A DNA stretch of 64,000 bases from Siphonodentalium dalli (Eukaryota > Mollusca > Scaphopoda > Gadilida > Siphonodentaliidae), in NCBI GenBank assembly GCA_032622095.1, contig CP136065.1, forward strand, positions 215,556,151 through 215,620,150, in the 5' to 3' direction. Under the pieces are notes generated by a model, which saw nothing but the letters and a program-made list of their open reading frames with translations, was not told the DNA's origin and searched no databases. The position numbers and the translations under genes were made by a program. Within the stretch, counting starts at the first letter, position 1, and every line of letters starts with the position of its first letter. Below, piece after piece: positions 35,011-45,423 of this stretch.

Positions 35011-35202
35011 TCAGTTGTTGAACTCAGGTACATATTCCGCAAACAAGTCCTTAATTGTTGCTTCCATGGTATTGACCTTCGTGGTATCCTTCGCAGTGTC
35101 CTTCGATGTTGATTGTCTTTCCTCAGCAAAACTCTTTCGTGTAGCATTCGGTGTTCTTGTACTATATGCTGTCGAGTCCGTGCCGTCGTATCCGTTCGAC
35201 AA
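35011..35202 (-). other. Antisense open frame in the LINE 5' region
   Basis: The minus strand has an open frame of about 63 codons rich in Ser, Thr, Lys and Asp (for example STSKDTAKDTTKVNTMEATI, ending AEYVPEFNN). Its composition looks more protein-like than the overlapping plus-strand frame at 34844-35269. It begins from a TTG, or from an internal ATG at KVNTMEAT. It could be an antisense ORF of the LINE 5' end, part of an older element into which the LINE inserted, or chance. No family recognised. Confidence 0.25.
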
Positions 35203-35275
35203 TGTGCAAAACTGCAGAATAATTCCCGAACTACCTTCACAAAAAGTCAGCGATAGTATGAGAACTTAAAACCGG

Positions 35276-36163
35276 ATGTCGCAGTTGTCACAATTATTGT
35301 ACACGGGTCCACCATACATCTATCCTTCTGTAAAAGATAATGTTTATAATTTGTCAGTTATGTTTTGGAAAGTCCTAGAACAATCCAGGTTGGAAAAAAC
35401 CAATCACTTATACGCTATCATGAAGCTCCGTGCAGTTTTAATCAAATTTCCATCCCCAATTCTGGGAGGGGCGAACCGAATTGATAGAAAATTCAGCACC
35501 ATGTTCGACATGTTCGCCTGTGACATCACAGTAAAGTTTAATAACCTGTGTATAGATATTCAGCAGTGTCTTCCACAAAACACACCGACATCCGCTAGAA
35601 TCCAGTCGAATATAAAGGACTGTGACCGCTCGTTTAGTGAGTCACAAAACGCAGAAGGATCATCGTCGTCAACACATGTTACCGCATTAGAGAAAAGGAC
35701 AGGACATCCATTGCCAAAGTCTGGCGAATTCTCTCGTGCCGGTCCTGCCAAACAACCAGACGTCACTGTTAATGTTATGTCTTCGACAGAGTCATATAAA
35801 CTTCCAAAGATACCCCCGTCAAATAAGGTTGAAACGCCTAAACCCATTGAATGTAACCTCGAGAATTCTTCGTACGGAACGCAAGGTGTTCCACCTGGTC
35901 CCAAATCTAGTGACCAAAGCCACCGAAAGCAATCACAGTCCTCGGAACAAGGCATCGATTTGCATGTAAATAGCCTTCAAGAATCAGCACGTTTATCGAA
36001 ACCGGGCAGTGAACTACATGTGAATAGCATATCAGCATGTTCGCCAGTAGAGAGCAGGTCCCCCCTGATGCAATACTCACATTCGACGGTGCTGCGGAAT
36101 GAAAACGACAGGCTCCGCGATTTAGAAACTGACGTCATGGGTGATAATAAGAGACACACATGA
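35276..36163 (+). CDS. LINE ORF1, N-terminal part
   Basis: This is a 295-residue frame starting at the first ATG after an in-frame TAA at 35267-35269. The first 100 residues are moderately hydrophobic and helical-looking. Residues about 110-290 are low-complexity and rich in Ser, Pro, Lys and Asn, as in the linker of many LINE ORF1 proteins. No zinc knuckle is seen. The frame ends 23 nt inside the next frame, which carries the conserved C-terminal domain. The two look like one ORF1 split by a +1 shift, either a mutation in this copy or a programmed slip. Role by family: nucleic-acid binding in the retrotransposition particle. Confidence 0.6.
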   Translation: MSQLSQLLYTGPPYIYPSVKDNVYNLSVMFWKVLEQSRLEKTNHLYAIMKLRAVLIKFPSPILGGANRIDRKFSTMFDMFACDITVKFNNLCIDIQQCLPQNTPTSARIQSNIKDCDRSFSESQNAEGSSSSTHVTALEKRTGHPLPKSGEFSRAGPAKQPDVTVNVMSSTESYKLPKIPPSNKVETPKPIECNLENSSYGTQGVPPGPKSSDQSHRKQSQSSEQGIDLHVNSLQESARLSKPGSELHVNSISACSPVESRSPLMQYSHSTVLRNENDRLRDLETDVMGDNKRHT

Positions 36164-36494
36164 AACCGATTATTCAAGCCATGGTTTCACCGGTGTACCA
36201 CATAACAGACAAAAACGCACTAGGAAAATATTCGTTCGAGGAATTTCGTTGAGATCACGAGAATGTGACATTTGGAATTATCTGGAGGAAAAGGGAGTCA
36301 CAGCCACATTCGTGCGACTTTTGTGGAGCAACCGAAGAGGGACGCAGTCCGCGCGTATTCACATTCATGATACCGACATGAACTCGATCTACAGAGACGA
36401 CTTCTGGCCAAAAGGCATCGAATTCAGACCTTGGTCACGGGACCCACCAAAGCGTTCAACACACAATTATGATGACAATGATGGACAAAATTAA
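36126..36494 (+). CDS. LINE ORF1, C-terminal RNA-binding-like domain
   Basis: This frame opens after a TAG at 36123-36125 and overlaps the end of the N-terminal part. It contains KIFVRGISLRSRECDIWNYL, then VTATFVRLLW and YRDDFWPKGIEFRPW. The pattern (beta strand, helix, beta strand, then FWPxGIxxRPW) is typical of the C-terminal domain of ORF1 in CR1/L2/I-type LINEs. It has no ATG near its start, only GTG at 36141, which supports translation by fusion to the frame upstream. It ends at 36494, 26 nt inside ORF2, the tight overlap usual for LINE ORF1/ORF2. Confidence 0.65.
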   Translation, partial: KLTSWVIIRDTHETDYSSHGFTGVPHNRQKRTRKIFVRGISLRSRECDIWNYLEEKGVTATFVRLLWSNRRGTQSARIHIHDTDMNSIYRDDFWPKGIEFRPWSRDPPKRSTHNYDDNDGQN

Positions 36495-39400
36495 TATTCT
36501 ATCATGGAACGCTACTGGTGTTAAACCCACAGTGCTGTATTTTTCGTCGCTCCTCAAATCTCAGATTTATGACATTGTTGGATTATCTGAGCATTGGCTC
36601 GACAGTGCAGACTTGTCGTTCATTCAATCAATAAACAACTCATATGTTGCTGTGAGTAAACCAGGCAGGACAATTGCAACGAGTAGTGGTGGCAGCTTCA
36701 CACGAGACGGAGTTGCTATATTAATTAAAAAGTGTATCGCAGATCAGTGTACAACTTTAAAATTCGACAGTAACTGTGCAGTTGGTATACAGATGTCACT
36801 TGGAGAATCATCTGTTTTAACTTTCCTTCAAATATACTTACCCAGCACAAACCACAGTGATGACCATTTCGAAAATTGCTTGGAATCAATAGAAAATCTT
36901 ATATCGATGACCGCGGATGATGGTCCAATTATTGTAATGGGAGATACAAACTCTCACATGTGTCGCTTTCCCGAGCATATATATGTACCAGCCGGTCACA
37001 AAACAAGAATGGGGCTGATAAGTGCATTTCTCGAACGCATCCTGTCATTCTCTGTTACATGTACAACAACTTGTGAGGGTCCTGTTCACACGTTCTATCC
37101 ATTTTCTACTGTAGCTGCACCCTCGCGCATCGATCACATAATTCTCCCTCGTGCATTGGAAGATCTGGTGATTAACTCTGCAGTACTTGACGACAACGAA
37201 CTGAATACTTCAAACCATTTGCCCGTGACATGCTGCATACGGATTCCTGATGTTCCAGTGGACGTACCTCTACCTCACACAAAAGTCGCCTTTAACTGGG
37301 AGAAAATGGACATACCGACGTATCAGCACGCACTGAATAAATTCTTGAGCAGTGATTACCCCACTACTATTGCTACCAAACCTGATCTCAACATTTTGTA
37401 CTCTGATATAATCACTGCAATTCTATGTGCATCTTATGAATGTACCAGCCCAAAGTCACACCACAAGTCATCAAAGTCTTATTGGACTGCCGATTTGAAG
37501 CTTCTGCATGACGACCTAAAAATTAAACGCAGAGCATGGATTGTGAACGGTAGACCACACGCGTGGGATGTGAGTTCTTACGTTGATTACAAAAACGCAA
37601 AGCGACAATTCAGACGGCGCATGCGCTCGGCATCCCGATCTGAAGACGACAAACTATGTGAAAACCTCGAGCGTTTTGCTACTGATAACATTAAGCGTTT
37701 CTGGAAAACTGTGAACACAAACAACCAGACATCGCACGCAAACGGACTAGGATGTGCTATGAATTTTAATGACAACACACTACGTGAACCAGCACAAGTT
37801 TTATCTGCTTGGCGTTCATATTTTAAGAGACTATATACTCCAGAGCCTCATTCTGATCCAGATTTTGATAAATCCGTACGCATGCGATTATCGACACTAT
37901 TCGATAATCTTCATGAAGACTTCAACTCGAAAATGTTCTGTGATCCGATTAACACCACAGAGTTGACGACTGTTATACGAACTCTCAAACGTGGGAAATC
38001 AAGCGGGATTGACAATATATGCAATGAACACCTATTATTTGGTAGCGAACGCCTGAAAGAATTCCTATGCAATTTATTCAACGGTATATTGACGCTCGAA
38101 TGGATTCCTCCAGCTCTAAAAACAGGCATAATAATACCCCTGTTCAAAGGTGAACCCAAACCAAGGAATCTTCCGGACAGCTATCGCGCAATCACTCTAC
38201 TTCCGACTATATATAAGGTGTTCGAACATATTCTGCTGAAACGCTTCCTCGCGTACGGTCAATTCTTTTCATTCCCAAACGCACTTCAACATGGATTCCA
38301 AAAGGGTGTAAGCTGCCTCATGTCGTCGTTTGTCCTACAGGAATCAATAGCATACACACGGGACCTTGATTCTAGAGCTTATGTGTGCTTTTTGGACAGC
38401 CAGAAAGCGTTTGATCGCGTGTGGCACGACGGACTCCTTGTTAAACTGTGTGATCTAGGATTCAAGTGGAAAATTCTACGGATCGTGGCTAACATGCACG
38501 AGGATTGTAGTAGCCAGGTTATGTTCAATGGTGCGTTGACAAGCGCCTTCGAAATATCACAAGGAACCAGACAAGGAGCCGTCGCATCTCCGTTTTTTTA
38601 TCTTGTATATATTAATGATCTTTTAAATTCATTGCAATCATCGAGACATGGTTTGTCAATCGGAAACGTGTCATGCTCCTCGCCAACTGCCGCTGACGAC
38701 ATTGCCTTGATCTCAACGTCGAAAGCCGGTTTAGATAGCCTGATGGATATGTGCCACAACTACAGCAAAACTTGGAAGTTCAACTTCTCTCCCACAAAGA
38801 GTGCAGTTGTTGTCTTCAATGAGACGACACGTCAAAGCCAACGCCATGAAAGGTCTTGGTATCTCGGTGATCAGGTGGTTCAAGAGTTGGACGGATGTGT
38901 TCATTTGGGTCTGAAGCAATCTAAGTTCAAAAATGAAACAAATAGATGTACGGTGCTCTCTGAAAAAATCATGAAAACATATTTTTCTGTCGCAGGTAGG
39001 AAAGCCACGAAGTCATGCACGCCTCAAACGATGTTGACTCTGATAAAAGCCATTGTTTTGCCGAAAGCACTCTTCGGAAGTGAGTTACTTCCAACACCCA
39101 ACAACACATTGACCTACTCCATTGAGAAATCCTTCCGTGTTTGCGTAAAACATGTACAGTCACTGCCAGCGCGCACTCCAACGGATATAGCTCTTGATTT
39201 GTTAGGCATAATGCCAATCGAAAAGGAGATACATGTGCGGAAACTGCTCTTCCTCGCGGATGTAATTCATCTCCCAGAAGGTCACCAGGTTCCGCTCATA
39301 CTATTTCTGCAAAAATTGTTCCAAATCGTTTTGTTCGACCGATCAACGTCTGGGTTTACCGCTGACATAATTCAGTTGCTCAAAGAATATAATATGTATG

Positions 39401-39969
39401 ACTATTTGGAGACATACATGCAATCTGGTGAATTCCCAAGTAAATCAGCGTGGAAATCCTTAGTTAAATGTGCCGTAAGAGGATACTATTCTACACAGTG
39501 GTCTAGTTCGATTAGGAGCCATCCAAAATACGACACGTTCCGCTTTGTAACAAGTGACCCGCTTTCACGTTGGAACATTTGGAAACTACTCCGAAAGTAT
39601 CCTCGCCGTTCTGCTCACCTGAGAAACTTGGCATTATTGATGAACAAAACGTCCTATGACAACGGAATCATTTGTAAAGCCTGTGGTTCGAGATACAACA
39701 ACGAGTTACTACACGTCATCAGCTATTGTTGTGCTGCCTCGATACTATCGCTGAGGAACTTATTCTGGGAACATATACTCAACAAGTTTGGCATAACTAC
39801 ATTTAGGTACATGGAATCTCGTGACGAATTGTCTCTCTGCGCCTTCCTCCTAGGGAGCGAAATAATCAACCCTCCTGATGCCGTAACTCTGTTTATGGAA
39901 CAAATTATTCTAGATTCTGCTGTATATATCCTTATAATGTGTCAGATTATTCGCGGTTTTTCTTACTAA
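36469..39969 (+). CDS. LINE ORF2: APE endonuclease and reverse transcriptase
   Basis: An uninterrupted 1166-residue protein. Residues 8-250 are an apurinic-type endonuclease: N14 in ILSWNATG, E41 in GLSEHWL, D159 and N161 in GDTNSH, D222 in RIDHII and H250 in SNHLPV are all present. The reverse transcriptase follows, with motif A FLDSQKAFDRVWH (D643), SQGTRQGAVASPFFY, and motif C AADDIA (D743, D744) with Ala in place of the usual Tyr or Phe. Near the end a C-x2-C-x9-H-x4-C knuckle lies at 1069-1087. All catalytic residues are intact, so target nicking and target-primed reverse transcription would be possible if ORF1 works. The 3' tail is (TAA)n. Clade not fixed: the layout suggests a CR1/I-superfamily relative. 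This is the best-preserved gene in the window. Confidence 0.93.
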   Translation: MMTMMDKINILSWNATGVKPTVLYFSSLLKSQIYDIVGLSEHWLDSADLSFIQSINNSYVAVSKPGRTIATSSGGSFTRDGVAILIKKCIADQCTTLKFDSNCAVGIQMSLGESSVLTFLQIYLPSTNHSDDHFENCLESIENLISMTADDGPIIVMGDTNSHMCRFPEHIYVPAGHKTRMGLISAFLERILSFSVTCTTTCEGPVHTFYPFSTVAAPSRIDHIILPRALEDLVINSAVLDDNELNTSNHLPVTCCIRIPDVPVDVPLPHTKVAFNWEKMDIPTYQHALNKFLSSDYPTTIATKPDLNILYSDIITAILCASYECTSPKSHHKSSKSYWTADLKLLHDDLKIKRRAWIVNGRPHAWDVSSYVDYKNAKRQFRRRMRSASRSEDDKLCENLERFATDNIKRFWKTVNTNNQTSHANGLGCAMNFNDNTLREPAQVLSAWRSYFKRLYTPEPHSDPDFDKSVRMRLSTLFDNLHEDFNSKMFCDPINTTELTTVIRTLKRGKSSGIDNICNEHLLFGSERLKEFLCNLFNGILTLEWIPPALKTGIIIPLFKGEPKPRNLPDSYRAITLLPTIYKVFEHILLKRFLAYGQFFSFPNALQHGFQKGVSCLMSSFVLQESIAYTRDLDSRAYVCFLDSQKAFDRVWHDGLLVKLCDLGFKWKILRIVANMHEDCSSQVMFNGALTSAFEISQGTRQGAVASPFFYLVYINDLLNSLQSSRHGLSIGNVSCSSPTAADDIALISTSKAGLDSLMDMCHNYSKTWKFNFSPTKSAVVVFNETTRQSQRHERSWYLGDQVVQELDGCVHLGLKQSKFKNETNRCTVLSEKIMKTYFSVAGRKATKSCTPQTMLTLIKAIVLPKALFGSELLPTPNNTLTYSIEKSFRVCVKHVQSLPARTPTDIALDLLGIMPIEKEIHVRKLLFLADVIHLPEGHQVPLILFLQKLFQIVLFDRSTSGFTADIIQLLKEYNMYDYLETYMQSGEFPSKSAWKSLVKCAVRGYYSTQWSSSIRSHPKYDTFRFVTSDPLSRWNIWKLLRKYPRRSAHLRNLALLMNKTSYDNGIICKACGSRYNNELLHVISYCCAASILSLRNLFWEHILNKFGITTFRYMESRDELSLCAFLLGSEIINPPDAVTLFMEQIILDSAVYILIMCQIIRGFSY

Positions 39970-40161
39970 ATGTTCAACCAATTGACTGTGATACCATGTC
40001 CCGCGCATATGGACGAAACGCTTTATTTTAGATACTGGCAGCGTCCATGCTTGGTGATATCATAAACTTTACACATTAACTGTATATATGTTCATGCATG
40101 TCCATATTCTTCTCCAAACAAATGGAGGTATGAAATAAATAATAATAAAATAATAATAAGA

Positions 40162-41254
40162 GCAAATAGATTGCCACTAACATTGTGGGGATAGCTAATT
40201 TCATTATACTAACCAAGCTTCCCATGGCAGAAAACAGTTCCACAAAAGCAAATGGCCACAGACTTGTGTGTGTAAACAGTGGGGGTGCCTTGCATTCAAG
40301 GTATTTATAGCTCAAGTTGAGAGTTAATATGAAAAATGATGGCCATCTACTCATCCAGACATCCTACTTGCAAGATGTAATTTTATTTCTTTTCTGTATC
40401 AGTGTTCACTGCCAATGACCGTTGTACTGTAGCTCGCTTGCCAGTTAATTATGTAGATGAATTATATGGGTTGAAAATATCGATTAACAATGTTTTCAAT
40501 CTTCTATTACTGTGCGCTTGTGAAACGTCAATTAAATCGGAGTCATAGTTTTTTCACTGGCTGGCTTTCATCCTAGAGAGATGTATAAAACCCAACAGTC
40601 ACCGATGTTACAGCAGGAATGCACTGTACTGGTCCGATTGACAAAATTAAGTTTTGTATGCAGAAAAACAATTATATTGTTTGGCCGGCTAAAACCGTTT
40701 TTTAACGCAGAAAAGGACAGTTTGGTAGTTTAGAGACTTAACGGCTCCTTTACAAGGAGACCAAATATACCAGGTATAATTATATGCGGGGTATATATTT
40801 GTAACCTAGGTACAAATCTGGTGTTATTTTCTTTATCGCGTATATATGCCTTAAAGGCCATAAAACGTACTGATCTTATCTTATCTTATCTTAGTCGTTC
40901 TCCGCATAAACAGATGGATTGAGTTTGCCAATTTTGGCAGTGACCATTGCCGTGTGTTTTATCGGAATAAGGAAGAACGGTAAAATCACCGAACCAGGTT
41001 CCGCAATCATGCATGCCCTGGCATGAAATTGGTCACAAAGCAGCACAGAAATTTTGACAGGCCAAAGATATTCCAGAAATGTTTAGCGGCGTGCAATGGA
41101 TTACACGGCCGTTCTGTATTAATACTATAGTATGTCCCTATTTCGACAATAATAATATGATCACACGCAAGCGTAATTAACGAACAAAAACTAAATCAAT
41201 CACATAGGGGTTTCTGCATAAAACAATTCTTGTCAAAATCGCTTTATAGATTCC
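40162..41254. other. Non-coding; possible second retroelement tail at 40873-40893
   Basis: A (TTATC)n run of about four units at 40873-40893 follows CCTTAAAGGCCATAAAACGTAC. This arrangement is common at 3' ends of LINE or SINE copies. No coding part is seen upstream. A possible TIR-like word (CACCAAATAAG..TTTGGTGGGG) starts the duplication at 41255. Confidence 0.35.
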
Positions 41255-42144
41255 CACCAAATAAGATTCACATGCATAAGGCTTATGTTTGGTGGGGTAA
41301 TTATAAATAGTTATATATGTTGTCGAGAGTGCATGGAACTGAAACTAACCATTATATTACTTGGCGTGCTGGGGAGCTCTCCGCTTCATGATACTCAGGA
41401 TGTTCATTTCATGTCGATTTCAACGATAGTCGACAAGACAAACAACGTCATCGTGTAACTTTCACCATTGACCGAATTCGCGTGGAACTGAATATATCTT
41501 CTGCTTTGTTCATAAGTGTGTGCTTTCATTATATTCAAGAAAATATGATATATATGGATTATCAGATGCATGTAAGTATGCAGACTTATCATAACAATCA
41601 AATCCATATTAAATATTATCTTATTTCCTTTCGCATGGTATAGTCTCTACAGTTCCATGCAGTATTGATCAACTGCTGTGCATCAGTTGGAAAATAAAGC
41701 TTTGAGATACACGTAGATCGTGTTGAGTTGTGGTGATTTTAGTTTATTTTTTTTAAATATTAAAACTTCCTAGGGTCCGATGATTTGATTCAGTAGAGTG
41801 CCGGAGTAGACCCGTTAGAAATTCGTTATGGACCTACTTTCCTTTATAAATAAAAACAAATAAATGATTTTATGACGTTTATATAAATAGGAGAATGTTG
41901 CACGTCGACCGATTTGGGTTGGCCTCTTGACAGCCTATTACGACATTAAATGCTTTAACCCACCGGTCTACTGTGTGACCTTCGCGCTCGCGAAATTCAA
42001 AACAACAGCGTCGTATTAGACACAAAATCAGATATAGTCTATATACGACCCAAAGCGTCCGGCTTTGGTTCGTTATCAACGAACATTCGGAACAGACTTT
42101 GTAACGACGCACAGAAAATACAATATCTGCCAGTCTGTATCTAG

Positions 42145-42351
42145 GGAGCGATTGTCGTTCTTTTCCAACATTTCACCCACACATCCGATTTGTCAGATTC
42201 CCTGCGTCGCCATGATATGCGAAAAGTGTGGACATTGCTTAAGCAAAATATAACATGCAATGTAACATTTACGGATGCCATGTATGCCAATTTCCAAGAA
42301 CGGAATAACCCACCAGAGTCCATTGATACACCTACTGCCAAAGTTATGTAA
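42145..42351 (+). CDS. Candidate last exon, unit A
   Basis: After a possible acceptor (GTATCTAG, ending at 42144) a phase-0 frame of 68 codons runs to TAA at 42349-42351. It includes RRHDMRKVWTLLKQNITCNV and FQERNNPPESID. The unit B copy keeps the frame with two amino-acid differences (V to L, T to N). Composition suggests protein, but I recognise no family. Confidence 0.35.
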   Translation, partial: GAIVVLFQHFTHTSDLSDSLRRHDMRKVWTLLKQNITCNVTFTDAMYANFQERNNPPESIDTPTAKVM

Positions 42352-42689
42352 ATTAGATACCCGAACTGTGTAACGTCAAACGAATGTAATAATAAAAAAA
42401 TGTTATTTCAACTTGAACACGTGTTAAAAATGTGCTGAAAATCCATTTCATTCAGAAATGGCAAACCGATATTCGCAATTCTAGAAAAGACAATAAACCA
42501 TAATTGTCAATTTTAACAGTATTTATCGTCTAAAATTCAAACGTTTGTCTTCCTACTATTAGCTCGATTAAGAACCCGAAATGACACCCTTCCCCTTTAG
42601 AGCGGAACTTGGGAAAATGTATCAAAAGAAAGACTGCAACTGGAACCGGTTCATTGACCACATTGTGGTGGTTACAGTTATGCCCTGTG

Positions 42690-42966
42690 CCAATGCATTC
42701 TCTTATATATGCGAGTCGACCATAGGTCGCCTCGCATATATAAGAGAATGCATTGGCCTAAAAAAAAAATTTAAACACTTTTTACCATTTTTTCTTACAT
42801 TCTTTAACAATTTTATAATTTTTTCTTACATTTTTTTACAATTTTTATAATATTTTTCTACATTCTTTGACAATTTTATCATTTTTAATATGTGTTAAGC
42901 CAATGCGTTCTCTTATATATGCGAGGCGACCTATGGTCGACTCGCATATATAAGAGAATGCATTGG
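42690..42966. mobile_element. Double-hairpin module, unit A
   Basis: Hairpins at 42690-42756 and 42900-42966 are reverse complements of each other, with an AT-rich spacer. On the left flank about 45 bp (GGAACCGGTTCATTGACCAC to GCCCTGTG) match, inverted, the sequence to the right of the hairpins in the TTAA-flanked MITEs. The right flank is unrelated to those MITEs. Confidence 0.8.
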
Positions 42967-42996
42967 CACAGGAAAATGGGAGATGTACTGCATTAC

Positions 42997-43223
42997 CTCG
43001 TGGCATGTAAATACACCGCTGATACCGAAAACGAGGCTCTATTCCCACGTGTTAATAAATCACGCTATTCTTCGTTGAAATTGAGAACAATTTTACCAAA
43101 TTGACGACCATCCGTCATGAAAGGTACTTGTCTGTTACCTGAAATACATTCAACATACTGCTGGAACCTGTACTGGATAACTATCGGACGGAACATGATC
43201 GCAACCAGACAAACTGCCATATT
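42997..43223 (-). pseudogene. Candidate exon with in-frame stop, unit A
   Basis: This 227-nt segment corresponds to the open exon at 45197-45423 in unit B. It has the same acceptor and donor words but a TAG at 43065-43067, where unit B has TAT. If the exon is real, this copy is broken. Confidence 0.4.
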
Positions 43224-44343
43224 CTATTTGATGTAAACAGTATTTATTCCATATAATTCAAAAACAATACATGGCACAAAATATGAAGCATGAATATTGG
43301 TTGTATGGAGGGGATCTGACATCAAGCATAAAGTTATGGGGGTCGTTTCCGATTTCGTGTGAATTCGCCCACACTGTGAGAATGATGACATAATATTAGG
43401 AAATGGTGTTCATAATAATTTTAGAAGATCGTTGTTTGTATATAATTATGTTACTCACCAAATAAGATTCACATGCATAAGGCTTGTTTGGTGGGGTAAT
43501 TATAAATAGTTATATATGTTGTCGAGAGTGCATGGAACTGAAACTAACCATTATATTACTTGGCGTGCTGGGGAGCTATCCGCTTCATGATACTCAGGAT
43601 GTTCATTTCATGTCGATTTCAACGATAGTCGACAAGACAAACAACGTCATCGTGTAACTTTCACCATTGACCGAATTCGCGTGGAACTGAATATATCTTC
43701 TGCTTTGTTCATAAGTGTGTGCTTTCGTTATATTCAAGAAAATATGATATATATGGATTATCAGATGCATGTAAGTATGCAGACTTATCATAACAATCAA
43801 ATCCATATTAAATATTATCTTATTTCCTTTCGCATGGTATAGTCTCTACAGTTCCATGCAGTATTGATCAACTGCTGTGCATCAGTTGGAAAATAAAGCT
43901 TTGAGATACACGTAGATCGTGTTGAGTTGTGGTGATTTTAGTTTATTTGAAAAAAATATTAAAACTTCCTAGGGTCCGATGATTTGATTCAGTAGAGTGC
44001 CGGAGTAGACCCGTTAGAAATTCATTATGGACCTACTTTCCTTTATAAATACAAACAAATAAATGATTTTATGACGTTTATATAAATAGGAGAATGTTGC
44101 ACGGCGTCTGATTTGGGTTGGCCTCTTGACAGCCTATTACGACATTAATGCTTTAACCCACCGATCTACTGTGTGACATTCGCGCTCGAGAAATTCAAAA
44201 CAACAGCGTCGTATTAGACACAAAATCAGATATAGTCTATATACGACCCAAAGCGTCCGGCTTTGGTTCGTTGTCAACGAACATTTGGAACAGACTTTAG
44301 TAACGACGCACAGAAAATACAATATCTGCCAGTCTGTATCTAG

Positions 44344-44550
44344 GGAGCGATTGTCGTTCTTTTCCAACATTTCACCCACACATCCGATTTGTCAGATTCC
44401 CTGCGTCGCCATGATATGCGAAAATTGTGGACATTGCTTAAGCAAAATATAACATGCAATGTAACATTTACAGATGCCATGTATGCCAATTTCCAAGAAC
44501 GGAATAACCCACCAGAGTCCATTGATACACCCAATGCCAAAGTTATGTAA
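44344..44550 (+). CDS. Candidate last exon, unit B
   Basis: Same frame, acceptor and length as the exon at 42145-42351, ending TAA at 44548-44550. The frame is open. Family unknown. Confidence 0.35.
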   Translation, partial: GAIVVLFQHFTHTSDLSDSLRRHDMRKLWTLLKQNITCNVTFTDAMYANFQERNNPPESIDTPNAKVM

Positions 44551-44888
44551 ATTAGATACCCGAACTGTGTAACGTCAAACGAATGTAATAATAAAAAAAT
44601 GTTATTTCAACTTGAACACGTGTTAAAAATGTGCTGAAAATACATTTCATTCAGAAATGGCAAACCGATATTTGCAATTCTAGAAAAGACAATAAACCAT
44701 AATTGTCAATTTTAACAGTATTTATCGTCTAAAATTCAAACGTTTGTCTTCCTACTATTAGCTCGATTAAGAACCCGAAATGACACCCTTCCCCTTTAGA
44801 GCGGAACTTGGGAAAATGTATCAAAAGAAAGACTGCAACTGGAACCGGTTCATTGACCACATTGTGGTGGTTACAGTTATGCCCTGTG

Positions 44889-45166
44889 CCAATGCATTCT
44901 CTTATATATGCGAGTCGACCATATGTCGCCTCGCATATATAAGAGAATGCATTGGCCTAAAAAAAAAAAATTAAACACTTTTTACCATTTTTTCTTACAT
45001 TCTTTAACAATTTTATAATTTTTTCTTACATTTTTTAACAATTTTTATAATATTTTTCTACATTCTTTGACAATTTTATCATTTTTAATATGTGTTAAGC
45101 CAATGCATTCTCTTATATATGCGAGGCGACCTATGGTCGACTCGCATATATAAGAGAATGCATTGG
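44889..45166. mobile_element. Double-hairpin module, unit B
   Basis: Hairpins at 44889-44955 and 45100-45166 with an AT-rich spacer of about 144 bp. Nearly identical to the unit A module. Confidence 0.8.
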
Positions 45167-45196
45167 CACAGGAAAATTGGAGATGTACTGCATTAC

Positions 45197-45423
45197 CTCG
45201 TGGCATGTAAATACACCGCTGATACCGAAAACGAGGCTCTATTCCCACGTGTTAATAAATCACGATATTCTTCGTTGAAATTGAGAACATTTTTACCAAA
45301 TTGACGACCATCCGTCATGAAAGGTACTTGTCTGTTACCTGAAATACATTCAACATACTGCTGGAACCTGTACTGGATAACTATCGGGCGGAACATGATC
45401 GCAACCAGACAAACTGCCATATT
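45197..45423 (-). CDS. Candidate internal exon, unit B
   Basis: On the minus strand a possible acceptor (TTTACATCAAATAG) precedes 45423, and a donor (ACGAG|GTAATG) follows 45197. Between them one frame is open for about 75 codons, with protein-like sequence such as RFQQYVECISGNRQVPFMTD and NVLNFNEEYRDLLTRG. No family recognised. The unit A copy has a stop. Confidence 0.4.

Larger units (their letters stand above)
35200..40161 (+). mobile_element. Near full-length non-LTR retrotransposon
   Basis: The element comprises ORF1 (two overlapping frames), ORF2 and a 3' UTR of about 160 nt, ending in the (TAA)-rich run at 40133-40161 after AAATGGAGGTATGAAATAAA. The 5' boundary is not defined: it lies between the dispersed repeat ending near 34880 and ORF1. 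No target-site duplication could be read with confidence. An intact ORF2 suggests recent insertion. Confidence 0.75.
41255..43455. repeat. 2.2-kb tandem duplication, unit A
   Basis: 2201 bp starting CACCAAATAAGATTCACATG. It is followed directly by unit B, with about 98% identity by eye over its whole length. It contains a plus-strand candidate exon (42145-42351), a hairpin pair (42690-42966) and a minus-strand candidate exon (42997-43223). Confidence 0.9.

Noticed and set aside
34844-35269. 141-codon frame upstream of LINE ORF1 in the same frame
   Set aside because: It starts inside a dispersed repeat, is separated from ORF1 by a TAA, and the antisense frame looks more protein-like.
42600-42770. 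Frames reading CANAFSYICEST..AYIRECIGL at several loci
   Set aside because: These are translations of the 67-bp hairpin, which is open on both strands because it is palindromic.
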